Part shown: piece by piece, positions 45,631-53,900 of the stretch
Layout: each line of letters begins with the position of its first letter
Position numbering within the stretch: position 1 is the stretch's first letter
From: Isoptericola sp. BMS4
Lineage (GTDB): Bacteria; Actinomycetota; Actinomycetes; Actinomycetales; Cellulomonadaceae
Direction: 5' to 3'
DNA: 64,000 bases
NCBI RefSeq assembly: GCF_011634835.1
Contig: NZ_SIRP01000001.1
Location: forward strand, 2,170,034 to 2,234,033
Position numbers and translations under genes: made by a program
Notes under the pieces: model-generated
The model's input: only the letters and a program-made list of their open reading frames with translations
Databases searched by the model: none
Told to the model about the DNA's origin: nothing

Positions 45631-45732
45631 GTGCGTGGCCGCCACCGGGACCCGGTGCGCCGGCCGCCGGCCGCCCCGCGGGCGGCCCGGTCGCCACGCC
45701 GCCTTCGTACGCCACCCCGACCGTTCCCGTGA
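45631..45732 (+). CDS. possible leaderless uORF ahead of fabG
   Basis: 33-codon frame starting with GTG at leaderless distance from TAGCGT and ending in TGA at 45730-45732, just before the fabG SD (45735-45740). The peptide is Arg/Pro-rich (starts MRGRHRDPVRRPPAAP, ends RTPPRPFP) with several Pro-Pro steps that could slow ribosomes. Termination next to the fabG SD would couple uORF translation to fabG. In GC-rich DNA a short Arg/Pro frame is also expected by chance. Confidence 0.35.
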   Translation: MRGRHRDPVRRPPAAPRAARSPRRLRTPPRPFP

Positions 45733-45746
45733 CCGAGGAGACCACC

Positions 45747-46499
45747 GTGACCGACGCCACCCCCGCGACGTCCGCGCAGGAGCCCGAGGAGGCGACGGGC
45801 CGCGTCGTCGTCGTGACCGGCGCGGCCCGCGGCATCGGCCGCACGATCGCCGAGCGCTTCGTCGCCGCCGGCGACCGGGTCGCGACCCTCTACCGCGGCG
45901 GGGACCTGCCCGCCGGGGTCCACGGCGTCGTCGCGGACGTGACCGACAGCGCGGCCGTCGACGCCGCGTTCGCCGAGATCGAGAAGGACCTCGGCCCGGT
46001 CGAGGTGCTCGTCGCCAACGCCGGCGTCACCCGCGACCAGCTGCTCATGCGCATGAGCGACGAGGAGTTCGAGACCGTCCTGGACGTCAACCTGACGGGC
46101 ACCTTCCGGTGCGTGCGCCGCGCCTCCAAGGGCATGATCCGCGCCCGCAAGGGCCGCATCGTCCTCGTCGGGTCGGTCGTCGGCCTCTACGGCGGGCCCG
46201 GCCAGGTGAACTACTCGTCGTCGAAGGCGGCCCTGGTGGGCATGGCCCGCTCCGTCACGCGCGAGCTCGGCGGCCGCGGCATCACCGCGAACGTCGTCGC
46301 CCCGGGCTTCGTCGAGACCGACATGACCGCCGCCCTGCCGGAGGCGACCCAGAAGCAGTACAAGGCCTCCATCCCCGCCGGCCGGTTCGCGGCGACCGAC
46401 GAGGTCGCGGGCGTCGTGGAGTTCCTCGCCTCCGACGCCGCCGCGTACGTCTCCGGCGCCGTGATCCCCGTCGACGGCGGTCTCGGCATGGGCCACTGA
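45747..46499 (+). CDS. fabG: 3-oxoacyl-ACP reductase FabG (MabA type)
   Basis: 250-aa NADPH-dependent SDR of fatty-acid elongation. Cofactor motif TGAARGIGRTIA, VANAGVTRDQLL, catalytic Ser (VLVGSVVGLYG) and YSSSKAALVG, C-terminal VDGGLGMGH. GTG 45747 (MTDATPATSA) is chosen because GAGGAG lies 6 nt before it; GTG at 45729 would add six residues and place the SD inside the gene. Followed by an InhA-type enoyl reductase, the same pair as mycobacterial fabG1-inhA (recalled). Confidence 0.93.
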   Translation: MTDATPATSAQEPEEATGRVVVVTGAARGIGRTIAERFVAAGDRVATLYRGGDLPAGVHGVVADVTDSAAVDAAFAEIEKDLGPVEVLVANAGVTRDQLLMRMSDEEFETVLDVNLTGTFRCVRRASKGMIRARKGRIVLVGSVVGLYGGPGQVNYSSSKAALVGMARSVTRELGGRGITANVVAPGFVETDMTAALPEATQKQYKASIPAGRFAATDEVAGVVEFLASDAAAYVSGAVIPVDGGLGMGH

Positions 46500-46579
46500 C
46501 CCCGCACGACCCCGGCTCCACACCCGGCCGGCCCGCGCCACGTCCGCGGACCGGTTCCCCCTCGCGGCCCCGGTGCCGC

Positions 46580-46585
46580 TACGCT
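46580..46585 (+). promoter_or_regulatory. possible -10 box TACGCT for the enoyl reductase gene
   Basis: TACGCT lies 26 nt before the ATG, which has its own SD, so a second start within the 112-nt fabG-inhA gap is plausible. Confidence 0.35.
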
Positions 46586-46611
46586 CCCACCAGCACCAGC
46601 GAAAGGTCACC

Positions 46612-47379
46612 ATGGCTCTGCTCGACGGCAAGAAGCTTCTCGTCACCGGCGTCCTCACGGACAGCTCGATCGCCTTCCACGCGGCGCGCCTCGCGCAGGA
46701 GGAGGGCGCCGAGGTCGTGCTCACCTCGTTCGGCCGCCAGATGAAGCTCACCCAGGCCTTCGCCAAGCGGCTCCCCGTCGAGGCGCCGGTCGTGGAGCTC
46801 GACGTCACGAGCGCGGAGGACCTCGCCGCCCTGCCGGAGCGGGTGCGCGAGCACGTCGACGGACTGGACGGCGTCCTGCACTCGATCGGGTTCGCCCCGC
46901 AGAGCGTCATGGGCGGCAACTTCCTGTCGGCGCAGTGGGACGACGTCGCCACCGCGCTGCAGATCTCGACGTACTCCTACAAGTCGCTCATCGAGGCGGC
47001 GCGCCCGCTGATGACCGACGGCGGCGCCTACGTGGGCCTGACCTTCGATGCCACGTTCGCGTGGCCCGTGTACGACTGGATGGGCGTCGCCAAGGCCGGC
47101 ATGGAGTCCGCCAACCGGTACCTGGCCCGCGACCTCGGGCCCCACGGCATCCGGTGTAACCTCGTCTCCGCCGGGCCGATCCGTACGACGGCCGCCAAGT
47201 CCATCCCGGGCTTCGCGACCATGGAGGACGCCTGGCCGCAGCGTGCGCCGCTGGGCTGGGACCAGACGACCGCCGAGCCCGCCGGCCGTGCGGTGGTGGC
47301 GCTCCTGTCGGACTGGTTCCCCGCCACGACCGGCGAGATCGTCCACGTGGACGGTGGCGTGCACGCGATGGGCCAGTGA
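46612..47379 (+). CDS. enoyl-ACP reductase (InhA/FabI type)
   Basis: 255-aa NADH-dependent enoyl reductase, last step of each fatty-acid elongation cycle. Cofactor loop TGVLTDSSIAFHAARLA, SIGFAPQSVMGGNFL, and the catalytic pair in YDWMGVAKAGMES (Tyr-x6-Lys). The C-terminus is VDGGVHAMGQ. The sequence is closer to InhA (MALLDGKKLLVTGVLTDSSI) than to short FabI. It is the expected target class for triclosan and activated isoniazid. ATG 46612 has AAAGG as SD. Confidence 0.93.
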   Translation: MALLDGKKLLVTGVLTDSSIAFHAARLAQEEGAEVVLTSFGRQMKLTQAFAKRLPVEAPVVELDVTSAEDLAALPERVREHVDGLDGVLHSIGFAPQSVMGGNFLSAQWDDVATALQISTYSYKSLIEAARPLMTDGGAYVGLTFDATFAWPVYDWMGVAKAGMESANRYLARDLGPHGIRCNLVSAGPIRTTAAKSIPGFATMEDAWPQRAPLGWDQTTAEPAGRAVVALLSDWFPATTGEIVHVDGGVHAMGQ

Positions 47380-47406
47380 GCTGACCGACGTGATGAGACG
47401 GAGCGC

Positions 47407-47958
47407 ATGAGAGCGGTAACACAGTCAGAGCACGCCACGGTTCCGTGGCGGCTCGTGCTGTTGCGTCACGCCAAGGCGGAGCCTGGCGGCGGTGGCGTGC
47501 TCGACCACGAGCGGCCGCTGGCGCTCAAGGGCCGCAAGCAGGCGGGCCGCGTGGGCGCGGCGCTCACCGCGGCCGGGCTGGTGCCCGACCTCGCGCTCGT
47601 GTCGTCGGCGCTGCGCACCCGGCAGACGTGGGACATCGCCAAGGGGCACCTGGACGGCGTGCCGTCCGGCGGCCTGCAGGTGCGCGACGAGCTGTACGAG
47701 GCGAGCGTGCGGGACGTGCGCGAGCTGCTGCGCGGCGTCGACGACCACGTGCGGACCCTGCTGGTCATCGGGCACGAGCCCACGATGGCCGCGACGGCCG
47801 CCTACCTCGCCGCGGACGGCTCGGACGACGCCGCGCTCGCCCAGGTGCGGGTCGGGGTGCCCACGGCCACCTACTCGGTCCTCGAGTCCGCCGAGCACGG
47901 CTGGTCGGCGTGGGGCCGCGGGTCCGCGCGCCTGGTGCACGTCGGTCGCCCGTCCTGA
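47407..47958 (+). CDS. SixA-like phosphohistidine phosphatase
   Basis: 183-aa histidine-phosphatase-superfamily enzyme. Catalytic RHG variant LVLLRHAKAEP near residue 20, the ALRTRQTWDIA segment, and the second histidine in LLVIGHEPTMAATAAYLA. SixA removes phosphate from histidine phosphotransfer proteins; the substrate here is unknown. ATG 47407 lies 27 nt after the enoyl reductase stop, hence same operon. A large hairpin follows. Confidence 0.88.
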   Translation: MRAVTQSEHATVPWRLVLLRHAKAEPGGGGVLDHERPLALKGRKQAGRVGAALTAAGLVPDLALVSSALRTRQTWDIAKGHLDGVPSGGLQVRDELYEASVRDVRELLRGVDDHVRTLLVIGHEPTMAATAAYLAADGSDDAALAQVRVGVPTATYSVLESAEHGWSAWGRGSARLVHVGRPS

Positions 47959-47977
47959 CGCCCGCCTCCGACCGCCG

Positions 47978-48027
47978 ACGACGCCCCGTCCGCACCGCGT
48001 CCCCGCGCGGCGCGGGCGGGGCGTCGT
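47978..48027. terminator. bidirectional terminator between sixA-like gene and serB
   Basis: ACGACGCCCCG (47978-47988) pairs perfectly with CGGGGCGTCGT (48017-48027); the loop contains a second GC-rich hairpin. It lies between two convergent genes and suits both. Confidence 0.7.
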
Positions 48028-48034
48028 CGTGAGT

Positions 48035-48772
48035 TCACTCCCCGGCGAGGCCGGCCGCCTGGTCGACCCGGTCGATGACCTCGAGCACGGCGTCGAGCCG
48101 CGGCCCGTCGATGCTGAACGGCGCCTGCGCCCGCACCAGCGGCTTGGCGGCGAACGCCACGCCGATGCCCGCGGCGTCGATCATGTCGAGGTCGTTCGCG
48201 CCGTCGCCCACCGCGACGGTGTCGACCATGCGCAGCCCGCACTCGCCGGCCCACCGGCGCAGCGTGGCGGCCTTGTCGGCGCGGTCCACGACCGGGCCGA
48301 CGGTGCGGCCCGTGAGGCGGCCGCCCGAGACCTCCAGGCGGTTCGCGCGCCAGAGCCGGATCCCCAGGTCCGCGGCGATCGGCTCGAGGATCTCGGCGAA
48401 GCCGCCCGAGACGAGGCCGAACTCCCACCCGCGGCGCCGCGACTCGGCGACGAGCTCCGCGGCGCCCGGGGTGAGGCGGACCGCGTCGCGGACCTCGTCG
48501 AGGGCGTCGACGGGGACGCCCGCGAGGGTGGCGACCCGCTCGCGCAGGGACCCGGCGAAGTCCAGCTCGCCGCGCATCGCGCGCTCGGTGACGGCGGCGA
48601 CCTGCTCGCGGGTGCCCGCGTGGTCGGCGAGCAGCTCGATGACCTCCGCCGTGATGAACGTCGAGTCGACGTCGGTGACGACGAGGCGGCGCGGACGCCG
48701 GCCGGGCGCCGGGGAGGCGCCGCCCTCGGCGGGGCTGGTGCCGGTGGGGTCGGGTGCGGTGCGGTCAAGCAA
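48035..48772 (-). CDS. serB: phosphoserine phosphatase SerB
   Basis: 245-aa HAD hydrolase for the last step of serine synthesis. Motif [20 protein letters not shown], motif [12 protein letters not shown], motif [14 protein letters not shown] and [15 protein letters not shown]. No ACT domain. The start is unusual: TTG at 48772, 8 nt inside the end of glgC; no strong SD, so coupling to glgC translation is likely. A later start would cut into the 27-residue Pro/Gly-rich N-terminus, which is probably dispensable. Confidence 0.88.
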   Translation of the reverse strand: MLDRTAPDPTGTSPAEGGASPAPGRRPRRLVVTDVDSTFITAEVIELLADHAGTREQVAAVTERAMRGELDFAGSLRERVATLAGVPVDALDEVRDAVRLTPGAAELVAESRRRGWEFGLVSGGFAEILEPIAADLGIRLWRANRLEVSGGRLTGRTVGPVVDRADKAATLRRWAGECGLRMVDTVAVGDGANDLDMIDAAGIGVAFAAKPLVRAQAPFSIDGPRLDAVLEVIDRVDQAAGLAGE

Positions 48773-50009
48773 TGACGGTGCCCTTCGGGACGACGGTGAT
48801 CCCCGACGACGTGACGGTGAAGCCGCGGGCCCGGTCCTGGTCGTGGTCGACCCCCACCCGGGCCCGTTCGCCCACCACCACGTTCTTGTCGAGGATGGCG
48901 CGGTGGACCTGGGCGTGCCGGTGCACCTGGACGTTGTCCATGACGACGGAGTCGGTCACCGTCGCCCACGAGTGCATGTGCGCGCCCGGGGACAGGATGG
49001 ACCCTGCGACGGTCGCGCCGGAGACGAGGACACCTGGCGAGACGATCGAGTCGGCGGCGTGGCCGAGGCGCCCGGCGCCGGCGTGCACGAACTTGGCGGG
49101 AGGCAGGCCGGTGTACCCGGTGTGCAGCGGCCACTCGTCGTTGTAGAGGTTGAACACCGGCTCGACGGCGATGAGGTCGGTGTTCGCCTCGAAGTAGGCG
49201 TCGATCGTCCCGACGTCGCGCCAGTAGGCGCGGTCACGGTCGGTCGTCCCGGGCACGTCGTTGCGGATGAAGTCGTACACGCCTGCGGTGCCCTCGGCCA
49301 CGAACGCGGGGACGATGTCGCCCCCCATGTCGTGGCGGGAGTCCGGGTCCGCCGAGTCGGCGGTCACGGCCTCGACGAGCGCGTCGGCGTCGAAGACGTA
49401 GTTGCCCATCGAGGCCAGCACCTCGGTGGGGGAGTCGGGCAGGCCCACCGGGCTGGTCGGCTTCTCCAGGAAGTCGCGGATGCGCGTCGGGTCGTCCGGG
49501 TCGACCTCGATCACCCCGAACTGGTCCGCCAGCGCGATCGGCTGGCGGATGGCGGCCACCGTGGCCCGCGCGCCCGAGGAGACGTGCGCGTCGACCATCT
49601 GCGAGAAGTCCATCCGGTACACGTGGTCGGCACCCACCACCACGACGATGTCGGGGCGCTCGTCGTCGAGGATGTTGAGGCACTGGTAGACGGCGTCGGC
49701 GCTGCCGAGGTACCAGTGCTTGCCGACCCGCTGCTGGGCGGGGACGGACGAGACGAAGTTGCCCAGCAGCGCGGACATGCGCCAGGTCTTGGCGATGTGC
49801 CGGTCGAGCGAGTGGGACTTGTACTGCGTGAGCACGATGACGTGCAGGTAGTGGGAGTTGATGATGTTGGACAGCGCGAAGTCCACGAGGCGGTAGATCC
49901 CGCCGAACGGGACCGCCGGCTTGGCCCGGTGCGCCGTCAGCGGCATGAGACGTTTCCCCTCGCCGCCGGCGAGGACGATCGCGAGCACGCGGGGGTGGGA
50001 CGAGGCCAT
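48765..50009 (-). CDS. glgC: glucose-1-phosphate adenylyltransferase GlgC
   Basis: 414-aa enzyme making ADP-glucose for glycogen and maltosyl-phosphate synthesis. N-terminal nucleotidyltransferase with [36 protein letters not shown] and [15 protein letters not shown]-terminal left-handed beta helix ([20 protein letters not shown]). ATG 50009 is leaderless: TAGGGT ends 6 nt before it. Divergent from glgA with a 91-nt shared promoter gap. serB overlaps its end. Confidence 0.95.
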   Translation of the reverse strand: MASSHPRVLAIVLAGGEGKRLMPLTAHRAKPAVPFGGIYRLVDFALSNIINSHYLHVIVLTQYKSHSLDRHIAKTWRMSALLGNFVSSVPAQQRVGKHWYLGSADAVYQCLNILDDERPDIVVVVGADHVYRMDFSQMVDAHVSSGARATVAAIRQPIALADQFGVIEVDPDDPTRIRDFLEKPTSPVGLPDSPTEVLASMGNYVFDADALVEAVTADSADPDSRHDMGGDIVPAFVAEGTAGVYDFIRNDVPGTTDRDRAYWRDVGTIDAYFEANTDLIAVEPVFNLYNDEWPLHTGYTGLPPAKFVHAGAGRLGHAADSIVSPGVLVSGATVAGSILSPGAHMHSWATVTDSVVMDNVQVHRHAQVHRAILDKNVVVGERARVGVDHDQDRARGFTVTSSGITVVPKGTVIA

Positions 50010-50015
50010 GACTCG

Positions 50016-50021
50016 ACCCTA
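50016..50021 (-). promoter_or_regulatory. -10 box TAGGGT, leaderless glgC promoter
   Basis: Minus-strand TAGGGT, 6 nt before the ATG at 50009. Confidence 0.5.
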
Positions 50022-50088
50022 GAGCCCCGGGCACGGTCGTGCCCCCGGGGCTCGCGCGCGGCGCCCGGTGGGCGGGCGGCTCCCTGGG

Positions 50089-50094
50089 TAGGTT
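50089..50094 (+). promoter_or_regulatory. -10 box TAGGTT, leaderless glgA promoter
   Basis: TAGGTT, 6 nt before the GTG at 50101. The two divergent -10 boxes are about 70 bp apart, so both polymerases share the same short region and could interfere or be regulated together. Confidence 0.5.
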
Positions 50095-50100
50095 GGGGCC

Positions 50101-51366
50101 GTGGGCGAGATCCGGGTGGACATGCTGACGCGCGAGTACCCGCCGCACGTGTACGGGGGAGCGGGGGTGCACGTGGCCGAGCTGTCGGCCACGCTGCGCC
50201 GGCACGCCGACGTGCGGGTGCGGTGCTTCGACGGCGAGCGGCCGCCCGTCGAGGGCGCCGGCCGCGACCGGGACGCCGTCGCCGGGTACGGCGTTCCCGC
50301 CGGGCTCGCGCACGCCAACCCCGCGCTCGCGACCCTGGGCGTTGACCTGCAGATGGCGGCCGACGTCGCCGGCGCCGACGTCGTGCACTCGCACACCTGG
50401 TACACGAACCTCGGCGGGCACGTCGCCGGCCTGCTGCACGGGGTCCCGCACGTGGTGACGGCGCACTCCCTGGAGCCGCTGCGTCCCTGGAAGGCGGAAC
50501 AGCTCGGCGGCGGCTACGCCGTGTCCTCCTGGGCGGAGCGGACGGCGTACCTCGGGGCCGCCGGGATCGTCGCGGTCTCGGCGGGCATGCGCTCCGACAT
50601 CCTGCGGGTCTACCCCGAGCTGGACCCGCGGCGGGTCCACGTGGTGCACAACGGCATCGACCTGGCCGGGTGGCAGCGCCCGCCGGCCGGCGACACGGCG
50701 GCCGAGCGTGCCGTGCGCGAGCTGGGCGTCGACCCGGACCGGCCGGCCGTCGTGTTCGTCGGGCGCATCACCCGGCAGAAGGGCCTGCCCTACCTGCTGC
50801 GGGCCGCGGCCGCGCTGCCCCGCGAGGTGCAGCTGGTGCTCTGCGCCGGGGCGCCGGACACCCCCGAGATCCTCGCCGAGGTGCGCGCGCTGGTGGCCGA
50901 CCTGCGCGCCGCGCGGGGCGGTACCGGTGCCGGCTCCGGGGACGACGCCGGGGTCGTGTGGATCGAGCAGATGCTCCCGCGGCCCGACCTCGTGGCGGTG
51001 CTCGCCGCGAGCACCGTCTTCGTGTGCCCGTCGGTGTACGAGCCCCTCGGCATCGTCAACCTGGAGGCGATGGCGGTCGGCCTGCCCGTGGTCGGCACCG
51101 CCACCGGCGGCATCCCCGAGGTGGTCGAGGACGGGGTGACCGGTGCGCTCGTACCGATCGAGCAGGCGGACGACGGCACCGGCACGCCGCTCGACCCCGA
51201 GCGCTTCGTCGCCGACCTCGCGGCCGCGCTCACCGGTGTGCTCGACGACCCCGCCCGCGCCGCCGCGATGGGCGCCGCGGGCCGCGCCCGCGCCGAGGCG
51301 TCGTTCTCGTGGGCGGCGGTCGCCGAGCGCACGATGGACGTCTACCGGGCCGTCCTGGACGGCTGA
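50101..51366 (+). CDS. glgA: actinobacterial glycogen synthase / GlgM-type GT4 glycosyltransferase
   Basis: 421-aa retaining glycosyltransferase using ADP-glucose. N-terminal MLTREYPPHVYGGAGVHVAE, middle HTWYTNLGGHVAGLLHGVPH and VHNGIDLAGW, and the GT4 donor-site block STVFVCPSVYEPLGIVNLEA. In mycobacteria the orthologue (Rv1212c, recalled) makes alpha-maltose-1-phosphate, so either glycogen elongation or maltose-1-phosphate synthesis is possible. Much closer to that GT4 group than to E. coli GT5 GlgA. Leaderless GTG start. Confidence 0.93.
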   Translation: MGEIRVDMLTREYPPHVYGGAGVHVAELSATLRRHADVRVRCFDGERPPVEGAGRDRDAVAGYGVPAGLAHANPALATLGVDLQMAADVAGADVVHSHTWYTNLGGHVAGLLHGVPHVVTAHSLEPLRPWKAEQLGGGYAVSSWAERTAYLGAAGIVAVSAGMRSDILRVYPELDPRRVHVVHNGIDLAGWQRPPAGDTAAERAVRELGVDPDRPAVVFVGRITRQKGLPYLLRAAAALPREVQLVLCAGAPDTPEILAEVRALVADLRAARGGTGAGSGDDAGVVWIEQMLPRPDLVAVLAASTVFVCPSVYEPLGIVNLEAMAVGLPVVGTATGGIPEVVEDGVTGALVPIEQADDGTGTPLDPERFVADLAAALTGVLDDPARAAAMGAAGRARAEASFSWAAVAERTMDVYRAVLDG

Positions 51367-51397
51367 GCGGGGCCGGCGCCGCGTCTCCGCCTCAGCC
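51361..51397. terminator. hairpin between convergent glgA and hypothetical gene
   Basis: GGCTGAG (51361-51367) pairs with CTCAGCC (51391-51397), extended by CGG/CCG across a one-base bulge. Overlaps the glgA stop and lies just before the convergent stop at 51403. Confidence 0.45.
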
Positions 51398-51402
51398 CAG
51401 CC

Positions 51403-52182
51403 TCAGCCGGGAACCGAGGCGTACGTGGCCGCCGCCAGCGCGTGCCGGGCCGTGCGCTCGACCTCGCGCAGCGCCGTCGACCGCTGGTCGGCCTGCCACA
51501 CGTTGACGGCGCCGCCGTCGTCGACGCGGGCCAGGTCGACGATGCCCAGCAGCCGCGTCGCCAGCTGCAGCACCCGGGCGCGCCGCCCGTCGAGCTCCGG
51601 CACCGGCCAGGCCGACGTGCTGCCGGACCGGAGCCGCTCGATCGCGTCGGCGGCATCGTCGCGCCACCGTGCGACGTCGAGCGAGTCCAGCGCCTCCGTG
51701 GCCGTGATCAGGCTCGTGCGCAGCTCCCGCTCGGCGTCGGCCAGGGCGCCCAGCGCCCCGGCGACCTGCGTGGACCAGGCGGGCACCGGGCTGACCTGCC
51801 AGCTCACGAGGTGCCCCGGCTCGAGGGCGCTGCCGAAGCCCGTGACCCGGGGGACGGCCGCCCACGACCCGGACGCCGTCGTCACGAGCAGGCACTCGCC
51901 GGCCTCGGTCGCGTCGTGGTTCACGGCCGCGGGAACGCCGGCGGGGTCGCCGGGGGCGGGCAGCAGCGCGACGACCTCGCGCGGCCCCGTGCCCCAGGTC
52001 GCGGCGAGCTCGCGGATCCCCGCCGACGCGGCGTCCGAGGTGGCGTCGGGCAGGCCGGCGACGGTGTGCGGCTCGTCGTCGCCTGACACGCTGCGGGCCA
52101 CGACGCCCGGCGCGGCGCCGACGCACCCCAGCCACAGCGCGAGCACGACGCTGCGCGGCAGGTCGTTCGTGTCGGTGTCCAC
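51403..52182 (-). CDS. conserved actinobacterial hypothetical protein
   Basis: 259-aa protein I do not recognise. Visible parts: DLPRSVVLALWLGCVGAAPG, PREVVALLPAPGDPAGVPAA, ECLLVTTASGSWAAVPRVTG, then a helical C-terminal half (QVAGALGALADAERELRTSL, ALREVERTARHALAAATYAS). No signal peptide or clear membrane helix, no catalytic motif. GTG at 52182 is leaderless (TACTGT 6 nt before it). Divergent from the lone ABC ATPase, with which it might share regulation. Confidence 0.7.
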   Translation of the reverse strand: MDTDTNDLPRSVVLALWLGCVGAAPGVVARSVSGDDEPHTVAGLPDATSDAASAGIRELAATWGTGPREVVALLPAPGDPAGVPAAVNHDATEAGECLLVTTASGSWAAVPRVTGFGSALEPGHLVSWQVSPVPAWSTQVAGALGALADAERELRTSLITATEALDSLDVARWRDDAADAIERLRSGSTSAWPVPELDGRRARVLQLATRLLGIVDLARVDDGGAVNVWQADQRSTALREVERTARHALAAATYASVPG

Positions 52183-52188
52183 GGCCTC

Positions 52189-52194
52189 ACAGTA
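52189..52194 (-). promoter_or_regulatory. -10 box TACTGT, leaderless
   Basis: Minus-strand TACTGT, 6 nt before the GTG at 52182. Confidence 0.5.
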
Positions 52195-52300
52195 GACGTC
52201 CGGGCAGGGTGCGGGCATCGTGGTCCGCACACCCGGGGAGCAGCGCCGACGCCGCTGCGGGAGTGCCCGGACGGACGCCGGGGGACGGCCCGCGCTCGGG

Positions 52301-52306
52301 TAGGGT
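52301..52306 (+). promoter_or_regulatory. -10 box TAGGGT, leaderless
   Basis: TAGGGT, 8 nt before the ATG at 52315; no SD. Confidence 0.45.
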
Positions 52307-52314
52307 CGGGCCTC

Positions 52315-53112
52315 ATGAGCGCGGTTCTCGACCTGAAGGGCGTCACCGTCCGACGCGGCACCTCCACCATCCTCGACGGCGTCGACTGGCAGGTGAACGA
52401 GGGGGAGCGCTGGGTGGTGCTCGGCCCCAACGGCGCCGGCAAGACGACGCTGCTGCAGATCCTCGCCGCGCGCTCCCACCCGACGGCGGGCACCGCCGAC
52501 CTGCTCGGCGAGCGGCTCGGCCGGGTGGACGTGTTCGAGCTGCGGCCCCGTATCGGGCTGTCGTCGGCGGCGCTCGCCGACCGCATCCCCGGGCACGAGC
52601 GCGTCGGCGACGTCGTGCTGACCGCGGCGTACGGGGTCACCGGCCGCTGGCAGGAGGCGTACGAGGAGTTCGACGTCCAGCGGGCCAAGGACCTGCTGGC
52701 GTCCTTCGACGCCGCGCACCTCGTGGACCGGCTCTACGGCACGCTGTCCGAGGGCGAGCGCAAGCGGGTCCAGATCGCCCGGGCCCTGATGACGGACCCC
52801 GAGATCCTGCTGCTCGACGAGCCTGCCGCCGGCCTCGACCTCGCCGGGCGTGAGGAGCTCGTCGGGATGCTCTCCGGCCTCGCCGGCGACGAGGCGTCGC
52901 CCGTGCTGGTGCTCGTGACGCACCACGTCGAGGAGATCCCGCCGGGGTTCACCCACCTGCTGCTCATGGGGAAGGGGCGGATCCAGGCGGCCGGCCCGAT
53001 CGAGGACGTGCTCACCGCACAGAACCTCTCGGAGGCGTTCGGCACGCCGCTGATGGTCGCCCACGGCGGCGGCCGCTGGCTGGCGCGCGCCGCGCGTCCC
53101 GCCGGCCGCTGA
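52315..53112 (+). CDS. stand-alone ABC ATPase (YlmA/ModF-like)
   Basis: 265-aa soluble ABC ATPase with no permease gene beside it. Walker A GPNGAGKTTLLQIL, signature TLSEGERKRVQIARAL, Walker B ILLLDEPAAGLD, switch VTHHVEEIPPGF. The LSEGE signature and HHVEEIPPGF motif are typical of the YlmA/ModF branch of single-domain cytosolic ATPases. Partner and role unknown. Leaderless start. Confidence 0.87.
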   Translation: MSAVLDLKGVTVRRGTSTILDGVDWQVNEGERWVVLGPNGAGKTTLLQILAARSHPTAGTADLLGERLGRVDVFELRPRIGLSSAALADRIPGHERVGDVVLTAAYGVTGRWQEAYEEFDVQRAKDLLASFDAAHLVDRLYGTLSEGERKRVQIARALMTDPEILLLDEPAAGLDLAGREELVGMLSGLAGDEASPVLVLVTHHVEEIPPGFTHLLLMGKGRIQAAGPIEDVLTAQNLSEAFGTPLMVAHGGGRWLARAARPAGR

Positions 53113-53185
53113 TCGTTCCGTCGTCGGGGCCAGGCAACGCCGCGACCCGCTGGGCGCGGGCGCCCCGGACTTCGCGGAACCTTGG

Positions 53186-53191
53186 TAAAGT
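53186..53191 (+). promoter_or_regulatory. -10 box TAAAGT for the nfeD-SPFH unit
   Basis: TAAAGT at 53186, about 60 nt before an SD-led ATG; a conventional leadered promoter in contrast to many neighbours. Confidence 0.35.
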
Positions 53192-53251
53192 CTGAGCAAA
53201 ACCCCGTGGCCGCGCACAGCAGGGTCCGGCCCGGGGCCTGCGGAGGTGATC

Positions 53252-53731
53252 ATGGATTCGTGGCTGTGGTGGGTCGGCGGGGCGCTGGTGCTCGCCGCGG
53301 TCGAGATGCTCTCGCTCGACCTCGTGCTCATCATGCTCGCCGGAGGCGCCGTCGGCGGGGCCGTGACGGCGGCCGCCGGTGGTGAGTTCTGGCTGCAGAT
53401 CGTCGTGGCGTGCGTCGTGGCGGTCCTGCTGCTGTTCACCCTCCGGCCGTGGCTGCTGCGGCACCTCAAGCAGCGCATGCCGCTCGTGGAGACCAACGCC
53501 GCCGGGCAGGTGGGCCGGCTCGCCGTCGTGATCTCCGAGGTCACCGAGACCGGCGGGCGGGTCAAGCTGTCCGGCGAGGTGTGGAGCGCCCGGCTTCCCG
53601 ACGACGGGATCCCGAACTCGTCCGGCAGGGTGCTGCCGGGCTCGGAGGTGCGCGTGGTACAGATCGACGGTGCGACCGCCGTCGTGGAGCCCGCGACGTC
53701 CGGGAGCACCCAGCCCGAGCAGCCCGCGTGA
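53252..53731 (+). CDS. NfeD-like membrane protein
   Basis: 159-aa short NfeD protein. Two to three N-terminal helices (WLWWVGGALVLAAVEMLSLD, LVLIMLAGGAVGGAVTAAAG, IVVACVVAVLLLFTLRPWLL) and a C-terminal OB-fold (GQVGRLAVVISEVTETGGRV, SGRVLPGSEVRVVQIDG). NfeD proteins work with SPFH proteins in membrane microdomains or quality control, and an SPFH gene follows. ATG 53252 has CGGAGG at ideal spacing; the upstream GTG (53246) overlaps that SD. Confidence 0.9.
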   Translation: MDSWLWWVGGALVLAAVEMLSLDLVLIMLAGGAVGGAVTAAAGGEFWLQIVVACVVAVLLLFTLRPWLLRHLKQRMPLVETNAAGQVGRLAVVISEVTETGGRVKLSGEVWSARLPDDGIPNSSGRVLPGSEVRVVQIDGATAVVEPATSGSTQPEQPA

Positions 53732-53900
53732 CGCCCCGTCCGGGCCGGTGCGCCCGGGGTAGCTGAACCGTACGACCGTCGCGCCTGCGTCGGCGCTCCC
53801 GCCGGCGCACCGCGCGGCGCCGGTGACCGGCCCACGGGCCGATCGCCGTCCGACCGCCGGGAGCTCGACGCCGGCTGAGACTCCGACAGAAAGGTTCGAC

